8,634 bases of DNA. Origin: an uncultured Intrasporangium sp. (lineage in GTDB: Bacteria > Actinomycetota > Actinomycetes > Actinomycetales > Dermatophilaceae). Each line of letters begins with the position of its first letter. Position 1 is the stretch's first letter. A program made the translations under genes and the position numbers. The notes beneath the pieces are model-generated. The model was given only the letters and a program-made list of their open reading frames with translations, ran no database searches and was not told where the DNA came from. The stretch covers positions 1 through 8,634 of the forward strand of contig CALMNV010000254.1 of NCBI GenBank assembly GCA_937873285.1, given 5' to 3'. This document shows, in pieces, positions 1-5,750 of this stretch.

Positions 1-784
1 CGAGGTCCCACGCGTTGATGCCGGACTCGGCGTAGGCGTCCACCGATCCGTCGGCGACCCGCACGAGGTCGAGCGCGGCGCTGCCGATGCGCCGGATGTC
101 TCGCACCGCGGGCAGCACCCGGCGCAGCGCCTCGGCCTGGCGGGTGCGCACGTCTGCGGCGTAGCCGAAGCCCGTCGCGAGCAGCGCCCGGTGCAGCCGG
201 TCCTCGGCGGAGACTCGTAGCCGGACCGGCTCGGCGCCCGCCGTGTCCGCATCGTCCTGCCCGTCCCGCCCGTCCCGCCCGTCCGGCCCGTCCCGCCCGG
301 CTGCTGCGGCCGCGTCCTCCTCGCTCGTCCACGCGCCCCCGCCCCGGCGGGCATGGTGGACGAGGCGGCGGCAGGGATCCGCCACCGCACCGGCCAGCGG
401 TCTCCACCCCCCGTCGACCCGCGCGTCGCCGAGGACGACGGCCACGGAGACGGCATACGCCGGAATGTCGTAGAGGTAGTTGACCGTCCCGTCGATGGGG
501 TCGATGACCCAGGTGAGTCCGGAGGTGCCGGCCACGTCGGCGCCCTCCTCGCCGAGGATGCCGTCGTCCGGTCGATGCCTGCGGATGAGTCGGCGGAGCA
601 TCGCCTCCGACTGCTGGTCCATGACGGTCACGACATCGGTGTCGCTCGACTTGGTCGACTCGACCTGCACCCGCGCAGGGCGCTCGTCGCGGATGAACCT
701 GCCTGCGGTGATGGCGAACTCGGTGCACAGCTGCTCGAGGCGCCGCAGCATCGCGTCCGGGACGCCGGAAGTGAAGTCGTCCAT
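1..784 (-). CDS. Inositol monophosphatase family protein (3' end cut by window)
   Basis: This gene encodes a Mg2+-dependent phosphatase of the inositol monophosphatase/SuhB fold, expected to be cytosolic. The 261 visible codons start at the ATG at 784-782 (MDDFTSG) and run off the left edge. The signature motifs are present in order: GEEG at residues 78-81, WVIDPIDGTVNY at 92-103 (metal ligands D95 and D98, plus T100), and NAWD at 257-260, whose D260 is the last metal-binding Asp. Essentially the whole catalytic core is therefore visible and only the C-terminal tail is missing. Between GGGAW (148-152) and the next strand (around 187) lies an insertion of about 30 residues. It contains a Gly-Arg-Asp type repeat coded by 9-bp units at 254-298 and probably forms a surface loop. 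The start lies 11 nt after the ferrochelatase stop, so it is probably the third gene of that operon. Substrate is not determinable; inositol-1-phosphate is typical, but other sugar phosphates are possible. Confidence 0.9.
   Translation of the reverse strand, partial: MDDFTSGVPDAMLRRLEQLCTEFAITAGRFIRDERPARVQVESTKSSDTDVVTVMDQQSEAMLRRLIRRHRPDDGILGEEGADVAGTSGLTWVIDPIDGTVNYLYDIPAYAVSVAVVLGDARVDGGWRPLAGAVADPCRRLVHHARRGGGAWTSEEDAAAAAGRDGPDGRDGRDGQDDADTAGAEPVRLRVSAEDRLHRALLATGFGYAADVRTRQAEALRRVLPAVRDIRRIGSAALDLVRVADGSVDAYAESGINAWDL
254..298. repeat. Five tandem 9-bp units inside the phosphatase gene
   Basis: Five consecutive 9-bp units of the form GTCCCGCCC lie at 254-262, 263-271, 272-280, 281-289 and 290-298. 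Three are identical and two differ by one base. The unit length keeps frame, and on the minus strand it encodes repeated Gly-Arg-Asp (with Gly-Pro-Asp and Gly-Gln-Asp variants) around residues 163-177 of the phosphatase. It sits in a variable surface loop of the fold, where expansion or contraction would be tolerated. Confidence 0.85.
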
Positions 785-795
785 GACGTCCCGTC

Positions 796-1881
796 TCAGT
801 CCCGGCCGCACAGCGCGGGGCGGGCGGTGCGCAGGTTGGGGCAGCATCCCGACTGGCACACCGAGGGCATCCGACCCTCGAACTGCGGCACGGACTCCCC
901 CCGCGCCTCGGCTGCGCGCTCGAGCACCGCGTCGACGAGGTCGGCGACGAAGGCCGATCCGGTGCCGACGGTCGGCACGCGGACGAACTGCACGCCCACC
1001 CGCTCGGCCGCCGCCGCTGCCTCGGTGTCGAGGTCGTAGACCACCTCCATGTGGTCGGAGATGAACCCGATCGGGGCCACCACGACCGCCCGGATGCCGC
1101 CCCGCGCGAGCTGCTCGATGCGCTCACCGACGTCCGGCTCGAGCCACGGCTGGGTCGGCGGCCCCGAGCGCGAGCAGTACACGAGCTCGCCGGTGAGCTC
1201 GCGGCCGAGCTGCCGGCCGGCCTCCTTCGCCAGGTATGCCGCGAGCGCGAGGTGCTGCCGCTGGTAGAGGTGGCCCTCACCGGAGGGGGGGCCGGACGTC
1301 CCGTCCATGGTGTCGGGGATCGAGTGGGTGACGAACAGGAGGGCCACCTGCGTGTCCGGCATCCCGTCGAGAGCGCGGAGCGAGGCCACCAGCGGGACCA
1401 GGCTCGCCTGGGCGAAGCCGGGGCGCACGGCATAGGGGGCGACCTTGTCCACCGTGACCTCGAGCCCCTCGCCGGTCACCGTCGCGACGGCGTCGGCGAG
1501 GTTCTCGCGGTACTGACGACAGGAGGAGTAGGAGGAGTAGGCACTCGTCGGGACGACGACGAGCCGGCGCAGGCCACCGGCAGCCGCCTCCCGAAGGGTG
1601 TCGGGCAGGAACGGCGCGCTGTTGCGGTTGCCCCAGATCAGCGGCGTGGACAGGCCGCGGGCGTCGAGCTCGGTGCGCAGGGCGGCGAGCAGCGCCCTGT
1701 TCTGGTCGTTGATCGGGCTGCGCCCGCCGAAATGAAGGTAGTGGGCCGCCACCTCGGCGAGCCGCTCGTCCGGGATCCCGCGCCCGGCGGTGACGCGGCG
1801 CAGAAACGGCATGACCTCCTCGCGATGCTCGGGCCCGCCGAAGCCGAGCAGCAGGATCGCGTCATAGGGCTCGATGTCCAT
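796..1881 (-). CDS. hemH: Ferrochelatase (coproporphyrin-type, HemH/CpfC)
   Basis: This enzyme inserts Fe2+ into a porphyrin. In actinobacteria the family member normally acts on coproporphyrin III in the coproporphyrin-dependent heme pathway. The protein is 361 aa, a normal length. Visible family motifs are LLLGFGGPE (10-18), HYLHFGGRSPIN (47-58), WGNRNSAPF (83-91), YSSYSSCRQYREN (115-127), FVTHSIP with the catalytic His186, RSGPPTQPWLEPD (238-250) and GFISDHMEVVYDLD with the catalytic Glu279. The tail carries C342, C346, C347 and C358. Many actinobacterial ferrochelatases bind a [2Fe-2S] cluster partly through C-terminal cysteines, so this tail is a candidate, although the spacing has not been checked. 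The ATG at 1881 is chosen because MDIEPYDAILLLGFGG is the family N-terminus and AAGGAA lies just upstream. An in-frame extension to 2124 only shadows the TRIC gene. The start overlaps the TRIC gene end by 20 nt, which suggests translational coupling. Confidence 0.96.
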   Translation of the reverse strand: MDIEPYDAILLLGFGGPEHREEVMPFLRRVTAGRGIPDERLAEVAAHYLHFGGRSPINDQNRALLAALRTELDARGLSTPLIWGNRNSAPFLPDTLREAAAGGLRRLVVVPTSAYSSYSSCRQYRENLADAVATVTGEGLEVTVDKVAPYAVRPGFAQASLVPLVASLRALDGMPDTQVALLFVTHSIPDTMDGTSGPPSGEGHLYQRQHLALAAYLAKEAGRQLGRELTGELVYCSRSGPPTQPWLEPDVGERIEQLARGGIRAVVVAPIGFISDHMEVVYDLDTEAAAAAERVGVQFVRVPTVGTGSAFVADLVDAVLERAAEARGESVPQFEGRMPSVCQSGCCPNLRTARPALCGRD

Positions 1882-2527
1882 GGATTCCTTGTCGGTGGGC
1901 GTCCGAGCGCAGCGGCGTCGGAGCGTTGAGGTCGAGGTGGACGGCGACGAGGCGCACCGTGACGACGAGCAGCGCCGCGCTCCAGGCCACCGGGGCGCTA
2001 AGGACATGGAGCCGGTCGGCCACGACGACGACCGTCGAGCCGAGCAGCGCCGGCACGGCATACAGCTCGCGCCGCAGCACCTCCGGCACCTGGCCGGCGA
2101 GGACGTCGCGCACGACCCCGCCACCCACCGCGGTCACCGTGCCGACGAGGACCGCCGCGACGGCCGGCACGCCCGGCATGCCGACGGCCTTGAGGCTCCC
2201 GGCGACCGCGAAGGCGCCGAGACCCGCCGCGTCGAGCACCCGCACCAGCCGGGTGATCCGCTCGACCGTCGGGTGGAACGCGAAGGTGACGAGCCCGCCG
2301 AGGGCGGCCGCCGCGAGCAGCCGCCAGTCGCTGATGCCCACCGGCGGCACCGCGCCGAGCAGCACGTCGCGCAGCACCCCTCCCCCCAGGGCCGCGGCGC
2401 CGGCCAGCACGAGGACCCCGAAGAGGTCGAGGCGCTTGCGGACGCCGACCAGCCCGCCGGAGAGCGCGAAGACGAACACGCCGACGAGGTCGAGGGCGAG
2501 CTGGGCGGAGGAGGACTGGATGAGCAT
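1862..2527 (-). CDS. TRIC family (UPF0126) trimeric cation channel
   Basis: This is an integral membrane protein of the prokaryotic TRIC/UPF0126 family, which forms homotrimeric monovalent-cation (K+-permeable) channels. It has 221 aa from the ATG at 2527-2525 (MLIQSSSAQLALDLVG), a typical length. The two-fold internal repeat of the family is plain: GGGVLRDVLLG at residues 48-58 and GGGVVRDVLAG at 135-145, each within a hydrophobic bundle. About seven hydrophobic segments are visible, near 10-28, 35-50, 66-85, 98-112, 119-135, 154-171 and 178-198. An in-frame ATG at 2593 would add 22 residues rich in Pro and Ser that do not look like the family, so it is not preferred. No clear Shine-Dalgarno precedes 2527; a TACGGT hexamer 9 nt upstream would suit a leaderless or nearly leaderless transcript. 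The 3' end overlaps hemH by 20 nt. The physiological role next to heme synthesis is unknown. Confidence 0.9.
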   Translation of the reverse strand: MLIQSSSAQLALDLVGVFVFALSGGLVGVRKRLDLFGVLVLAGAAALGGGVLRDVLLGAVPPVGISDWRLLAAAALGGLVTFAFHPTVERITRLVRVLDAAGLGAFAVAGSLKAVGMPGVPAVAAVLVGTVTAVGGGVVRDVLAGQVPEVLRRELYAVPALLGSTVVVVADRLHVLSAPVAWSAALLVVTVRLVAVHLDLNAPTPLRSDAHRQGIHGHRAL

Positions 2528-2594
2528 GCCAACCAAACCGTACCGGGGCGGCGTGGAGGGTTTCTCAGCAGGCGCGGAGGGTGGCATGCTCATC
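2519..2594. repeat. 13-bp perfect inverted repeat in the divergent sepH/TRIC region
   Basis: GATGAGCATGCCA at 2519-2531 is the exact reverse complement of TGGCATGCTCATC at 2582-2594, with a 50-bp spacer. The left arm covers the TRIC start codon; the right arm lies 34 bp upstream of the sepH ATG. Each arm contains the palindromic hexamer GCATGC. The arrangement would suit a pair of operator sites recognised by the same protein and serving both divergent genes, but it may also be a relic of a duplicated and inverted start region. No function is shown by sequence alone. Confidence 0.6.
2537..2542 (-). promoter_or_regulatory. Possible -10 hexamer for the TRIC-hemH operon
   Basis: On the minus strand, TACGGT fits the loose actinobacterial TAnnnT consensus and ends 9 nt before the ATG at 2527. 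That places a transcription start at or very near the start codon, which would explain the absence of a ribosome binding site. No convincing -35 element was found, so this is a weak call. Confidence 0.25.
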
Positions 2595-2615
2595 GAGCCA
2601 GGCGACGACCGACCC

Positions 2616-2620
2616 GGGAG
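2616..2620 (+). promoter_or_regulatory. Ribosome binding site deciding the sepH start
   Basis: GGGAG lies 8 nt upstream of the ATG at 2629. Together with the conserved SepH N-terminus it favours this start over an in-frame GTG at 2581, which lacks such a site. Confidence 0.7.
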
Positions 2621-2628
2621 AGCGACCC

Positions 2629-3927
2629 ATGCAGGACCTCAGGCTCATCGGCGTCTCCGAGGACGGGATGCACCTGCTCCTCGGCGACGACGCGGGCAAC
2701 CGCTTCCGGCTGCCGCTCGACGAGCCCCTCCACTCCGCTGCCCGCCGCGGGCGGTCGCGGCTGGGTGCGCCCCAGGAGGGCGCGACCGGCAGCCTGCGCC
2801 CCCGGGAGGTGCAGGCGTTGGTCCGCGCCGGTCTGACCGCCGAGGAGGTGGCCGAGCGCGCCGGCTGGAGCGTGGAGAAGGTGCACCGCTACGAGGGCCC
2901 GATCCTCGCCGAGCGCGAGCACACGGCCGCCCTGGCCCGTCAGGTGCGGCTGCGCTCGCGCGGCAGCACGCACGGGGCGGGGCCCTCGCTCGCCGCCCGG
3001 GTGGCCGAGCGACTGGCATCGCGACACATCGACGCGGGCACGGCCCGGTGGGACGCCCGCAGGGAGGACCGGGGCGCCTGGTCGGTCGTGCTCTACTTCA
3101 ACGCCGGCGGCAGGCAACGGGAGGCCGCTTGGGTCTTCGACCCGTTGACCGCCACCGTGGCGGCCGCCGACGACGAGGCGCGCTGGCTCTCCGAGGACGA
3201 TGCCGTCGAGGCGCCTGGCCCGGCGCTGCCTCCACCGACGCCGTCGGCTGCGGGCGGCTCGACCCGCTCCGCGCGGGTGTACGACGTCGAGGCCGAGGGC
3301 GGGTTGGACGCACCGCGGCGCCGCGACCCCGGCGAGACCGTGGACCTCATGGCCGCGATGCGCCAGCGCAGCGCCTCCCGAGGCCGGCGCCGGCGCGGCA
3401 AGGGCAGCGAGGTGCCCGGTATCGATATCGTGCCCGAGGAGGCGCTGCCGCTGGAGAACCTCGCGGTGCCGGCGGCCCAGGCCGGTATGCCGCCGCCCGC
3501 ACACACCCATCCGGAGGAGGACGCCGCGGCCACCCGCGCCGAGGGGCAGATCCCGGACGACGCCCGCGCCAGCAGCCCCGAGGAGCCGGCGGCGGAGTTG
3601 GCCGCGGAGCCGGCCGCGGAGCCGGCCGCGGAGCCGGCCGACACGCCAGACACGGCAGACGGCACGGCATACGACGCGCCCGACGACACGGCATACGACG
3701 CGCCCGACGACGCGTACCTGCCGGAGCCGCCCGAGGACGACCGGCCCGAGGGCCGCGCCGCCCAGCCTCGCACGGACCAGGAGGCCGAGGCCGCCCCCGC
3801 CCCCGCGCCGGGGCCCGAGCAGGCGCCCGTCCGGCAGCCAGCCCCGGCCAAGCCGGCCGGCCGCAGATCCGGCAGGCCCAGCGTGCCCAGCTGGGACGAC
3901 ATCGTCTTCGGCCGCAAGCCGCAGTAG
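2629..3927 (+). CDS. sepH: SepH, actinobacterial FtsZ regulator (DUF3071)
   Basis: SepH is a cell-division protein of actinobacteria; in Streptomyces it binds FtsZ and promotes filament assembly at septa. The protein has 432 aa. The N-terminal DUF3071 region starts MQDLRLIGVSEDG (1-13). A helix-turn-helix-like segment lies at about 56-90, ending in AERAGWSVEKVHRYEG. A basic stretch RGRRRRGKG lies at 251-259. Residues from about 195 to 410 form a long Pro/Ala/Glu/Asp-rich linker, surely disordered, with perfect internal repeats at residues 325-336 and 346-361. The C-terminus carries the conserved family tail RPSVPSWDDIVFGRK (416-430). The start is supported by GGGAG 8 nt upstream. The gene is transcribed away from the TRIC-hemH operon and ends 12 nt from the convergent stop of the phosphodiesterase-like gene. 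Linker length is highly variable in this family, so the repeats are unlikely to impair function. Confidence 0.95.
   Translation: MQDLRLIGVSEDGMHLLLGDDAGNRFRLPLDEPLHSAARRGRSRLGAPQEGATGSLRPREVQALVRAGLTAEEVAERAGWSVEKVHRYEGPILAEREHTAALARQVRLRSRGSTHGAGPSLAARVAERLASRHIDAGTARWDARREDRGAWSVVLYFNAGGRQREAAWVFDPLTATVAAADDEARWLSEDDAVEAPGPALPPPTPSAAGGSTRSARVYDVEAEGGLDAPRRRDPGETVDLMAAMRQRSASRGRRRRGKGSEVPGIDIVPEEALPLENLAVPAAQAGMPPPAHTHPEEDAAATRAEGQIPDDARASSPEEPAAELAAEPAAEPAAEPADTPDTADGTAYDAPDDTAYDAPDDAYLPEPPEDDRPEGRAAQPRTDQEAEAAPAPAPGPEQAPVRQPAPAKPAGRRSGRPSVPSWDDIVFGRKPQ
3601..3636 (+). repeat. Three perfect tandem 12-bp units in the sepH linker
   Basis: The unit GCCGCGGAGCCG occurs three times without mismatch (3601-3612, 3613-3624, 3625-3636). 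It encodes Ala-Ala-Glu-Pro three times at residues 325-336 of the disordered SepH linker. Identity at the DNA level, including third positions, points to recent slippage expansion rather than selection on the peptide alone. Confidence 0.9.
3664..3711 (+). repeat. Two perfect tandem 24-bp units in the sepH linker
   Basis: A 24-bp unit at 3664-3687 is repeated exactly at 3688-3711. It encodes the octapeptide TAYDAPDD twice (residues 346-361). Each copy begins with ACGGCATAC and so carries one CGGCATAC octamer; this duplication accounts for two of the eleven copies of that motif in the window. Confidence 0.92.
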
Positions 3928-3939
3928 CGCCCGAGCCGG

Positions 3940-5121
3940 TCACGACCCGCTGCGGGGCGCCAGCGCGATCACCGGGATGGCCAGCTCCGCCTCGCTCGTG
4001 GAGCCGTGCACGCCGAGCAGCGCCACCACCTCGGGCCGCATGAGCCCCGAGTGCACCACGGCGAAGCTGCCCTCCATGTTGACCACCAGGTCCCCGATGC
4101 GCGCGAGGACCTCTGGCCGGACGGGGCCGAACCAACCGGCATCGACGGCCTCCGCACGAGTCATCACCGTCGCTCGCTTCCCGAGCCGCTCCCGCCACGC
4201 CGACGCGACGGCCGCCGACGCCCCGTGCTCGAGGTAGAGCTGCAGGCTGCGCGGCTCGCCGCCGAGATGCCGTATGCCGTCCATCAGCGCCGGTTCGTGG
4301 GCAAGGTCGAGCCGCACGTCGAACGGCACGTCGACCATGCCGTGGTCGGCGGTGATGACGACCGACGTGTCGTCGGGCACCCGGTCGACGAGCATCGCCA
4401 GCGCCCGGTCGACCGCCTCCAGCTCGTCGCCCCACTGCCACGACTCGCAGCCGTGCACGTGGCCCACCTTGTCGACGTCGCCCCAGTAGAGGTAGACGAG
4501 ACTGCGCCGCGCCGCACGGACGGCGGCCAGGGCGGCCTCGACCCGGTCCGGCAGGCTCTGCGCCGCCGTGAACCGGCCACCTCGCAGCGCCGCGTTGGTC
4601 AGGCCGGAGCCGTCGAAGAAGCCGGGCCCGATGCGGGTCACGCTCACCCCGGCGAGCTCCGCTTGCTCGAACACGGTCTCGCTCGGCTGCCACCGCACCG
4701 GATCGGGGCCGTCCTCCCACGACAGCTCGTTGAGGAGCCGGTCGGTGTCAGGGTCGAGCACGCAGAAGCCGACCAGGCCGTGCGCCCCGGGCGGCAGGCC
4801 GGTGCCGAAGGACCCCATCGAGGTCGCGGTCGTCGTGGGAAAGCCGCACGGGATCCGGGTGGCGCGGGACAGCTGTCCCCGCAGGAACGGCGCGTGCCCG
4901 CTCCGCCGCCGCAGCAGGTCGAAGCCGAGCCCGTCGACGAGCACGACGACGGTCCGGCGCGCCGGGGGCAGACCGAACGGGTCGGCGGCGGCATACCGGA
5001 TGATCCCGAGCCGGTCGGCGACGGCGGGAAGCACTGACGCGAGCGAGCCGGCGGACCAGTCGGGGGGCCCCATCGCCCCCGGACCGGCGGTGGTCAGCGG
5101 CGCGGTGGGCGGGAGCGTCAC
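3940..5121 (-). CDS. Alkaline-phosphatase-fold nucleotide pyrophosphatase/phosphodiesterase-like protein
   Basis: This is a predicted metal-dependent phosphoesterase of the type I phosphodiesterase/nucleotide pyrophosphatase branch of the alkaline phosphatase superfamily; its substrate is unknown. It has 393 aa from a GTG at 5121-5119. The two-metal site can be read off: VLVDGLG with D63, FPTTTATSM with the candidate nucleophile Thr (T97 or T98), WGDVDKVGHVHG with D217 and H221, ITADHGM with D259 and H260, and GVHGS with H372. No signal peptide or membrane segment is evident, so a cytosolic location is likely. The GTG start overlaps the TGA stop of the upstream DUF5998 gene by 4 nt (GTGA), a classic coupled arrangement. 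The alternative ATG at residue 17 (5073) is preceded by a G-rich stretch and cannot be excluded. The stop lies 12 nt from the convergent sepH stop. Confidence 0.9.
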   Translation of the reverse strand: MTLPPTAPLTTAGPGAMGPPDWSAGSLASVLPAVADRLGIIRYAAADPFGLPPARRTVVVLVDGLGFDLLRRRSGHAPFLRGQLSRATRIPCGFPTTTATSMGSFGTGLPPGAHGLVGFCVLDPDTDRLLNELSWEDGPDPVRWQPSETVFEQAELAGVSVTRIGPGFFDGSGLTNAALRGGRFTAAQSLPDRVEAALAAVRAARRSLVYLYWGDVDKVGHVHGCESWQWGDELEAVDRALAMLVDRVPDDTSVVITADHGMVDVPFDVRLDLAHEPALMDGIRHLGGEPRSLQLYLEHGASAAVASAWRERLGKRATVMTRAEAVDAGWFGPVRPEVLARIGDLVVNMEGSFAVVHSGLMRPEVVALLGVHGSTSEAELAIPVIALAPRSGS

Positions 5122-5729
5122 CGGCCGGGGACGGGGGCGCGGCCTGAGCCGATGCTCGCGGAGAGCACCCGTGCGAAGGCGAGGGCACGGTCGACTGCCG
5201 CCTCACCGTCGGCGGCGGCGCTGATCCTCAGGCTGATGTCGTCGGAGGCCAGGGTGCCTTCGAATCCGTGGTCGGCCGTGCAGTCCGGGTCGGCGCACTG
5301 GGCCGGCAGCAGGTCGAGGCGGCTCACCGCGCCCCAGCCCAGTGTCAGGGTGATGTCGCGGGCGTGGGTGCCGGCGGTGAAGGTCTCGGGCTCGGCGACG
5401 ACGTGGGTGACCATGACTCCGCGGACGGCCGTGAGCGGGACGGTCTCGGTCGTGGCGGTCGCCATGAGCGGGGCGCCCGGCTCCGCGTGGTCGTCGGCGT
5501 GGGCGATGACCAGACGGGCGGGAGTGATCACGAGCACGGTGATGTGCCGTCGCACCGCGTCCTGGTCGAAGGTCGTCTCCTGGTGCACGAGATGGGAGAT
5601 GACCTCGTCGCCGGCGATGGCCGAGGCGACGACGTCGCACACGAGAGCGGGGTAGTACCCCGCGTGGGTGATGGCCCGGGTGAGGTCCTCGGGCAGGGCC
5701 CGTCCGGAGTCCTGGGAGACGCGACGCAT
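5118..5729 (-). CDS. DUF5998 family protein
   Basis: This is a small soluble actinobacterial protein of unknown biochemical function. It has 203 aa from the ATG at 5729-5727, with AAGGA on the minus strand at 5741-5737, 7 nt upstream. Recognisable family stretches are the N-terminal helical part LPEDLTRAITHAGYYPALV (12-30), HQETTFDQDAVRRHITVLVITPARL (49-73, only the key run given), and the segment CADPDCTADHGFEGTLASDD (145-164), followed by DISLRISAAADG. The alternating strands in the middle suggest a beta-rich, PH-like core, which is inference. There are no signal peptide or transmembrane segments. It sits between the acyltransferase gene (21 nt gap) and the phosphoesterase gene (4-nt overlap), so it is almost certainly co-transcribed with both. 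I can name the family but not a role. Confidence 0.88.
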   Translation of the reverse strand: MRRVSQDSGRALPEDLTRAITHAGYYPALVCDVVASAIAGDEVISHLVHQETTFDQDAVRRHITVLVITPARLVIAHADDHAEPGAPLMATATTETVPLTAVRGVMVTHVVAEPETFTAGTHARDITLTLGWGAVSRLDLLPAQCADPDCTADHGFEGTLASDDISLRISAAADGEAAVDRALAFARVLSASIGSGRAPVPGR

Positions 5730-5750
5730 GCTCCCATCCTTGCACTCCGC

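Noticed and set aside
1429..1435. GGCATAG as a twelfth copy of the dispersed octamer
   Set aside because: The last base differs, so it was not counted, although it reads TAT-GCC like four true copies.
1522..1539. Tandem 9-bp repeat (GGAGGAGTA twice)
   Set aside because: It encodes the family-conserved YSSYSS of ferrochelatase, so protein constraint explains it.
353..1929. Long plus-strand open frames opposite the phosphatase and ferrochelatase genes
   Set aside because: They are antisense to genes with clear catalytic motifs, their composition is His/Arg/Asp-rich, and no family features are seen.
1882..2124. N-terminal extension of the ferrochelatase to an ATG at 2124
   Set aside because: The added residues are out-of-frame translation of the TRIC gene; the family N-terminus begins at 1881 with a ribosome binding site.
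2174..2183. Palindrome CGGCATGCCG inside the TRIC gene
   Set aside because: It is coding sequence for Gly-Met-Pro with no promoter context; a single 10-bp palindrome is expected by chance in such GC-rich DNA.
2581..2628. SepH start at GTG 2581
   Set aside because: The 16 extra residues do not look like the SepH N-terminus, and the ATG at 2629 has GGGAG at good spacing.
3927..3960. Hairpin GCGCCC...GGGCGC between the convergent sepH and phosphoesterase stops, considered as a terminator
   Set aside because: There is only a 6-bp stem with a 22-nt loop, no T-tract on either strand, and it lies largely within coding sequence; such pairings are common at this GC content.
1926..4043. A 705-codon plus-strand open frame spanning TRIC antisense and sepH in another frame
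   Set aside because: It is Arg/Pro/Ala-rich with no recognisable domain, and it is explained by the lack of AT-rich stop codons opposite and out of frame with real genes.
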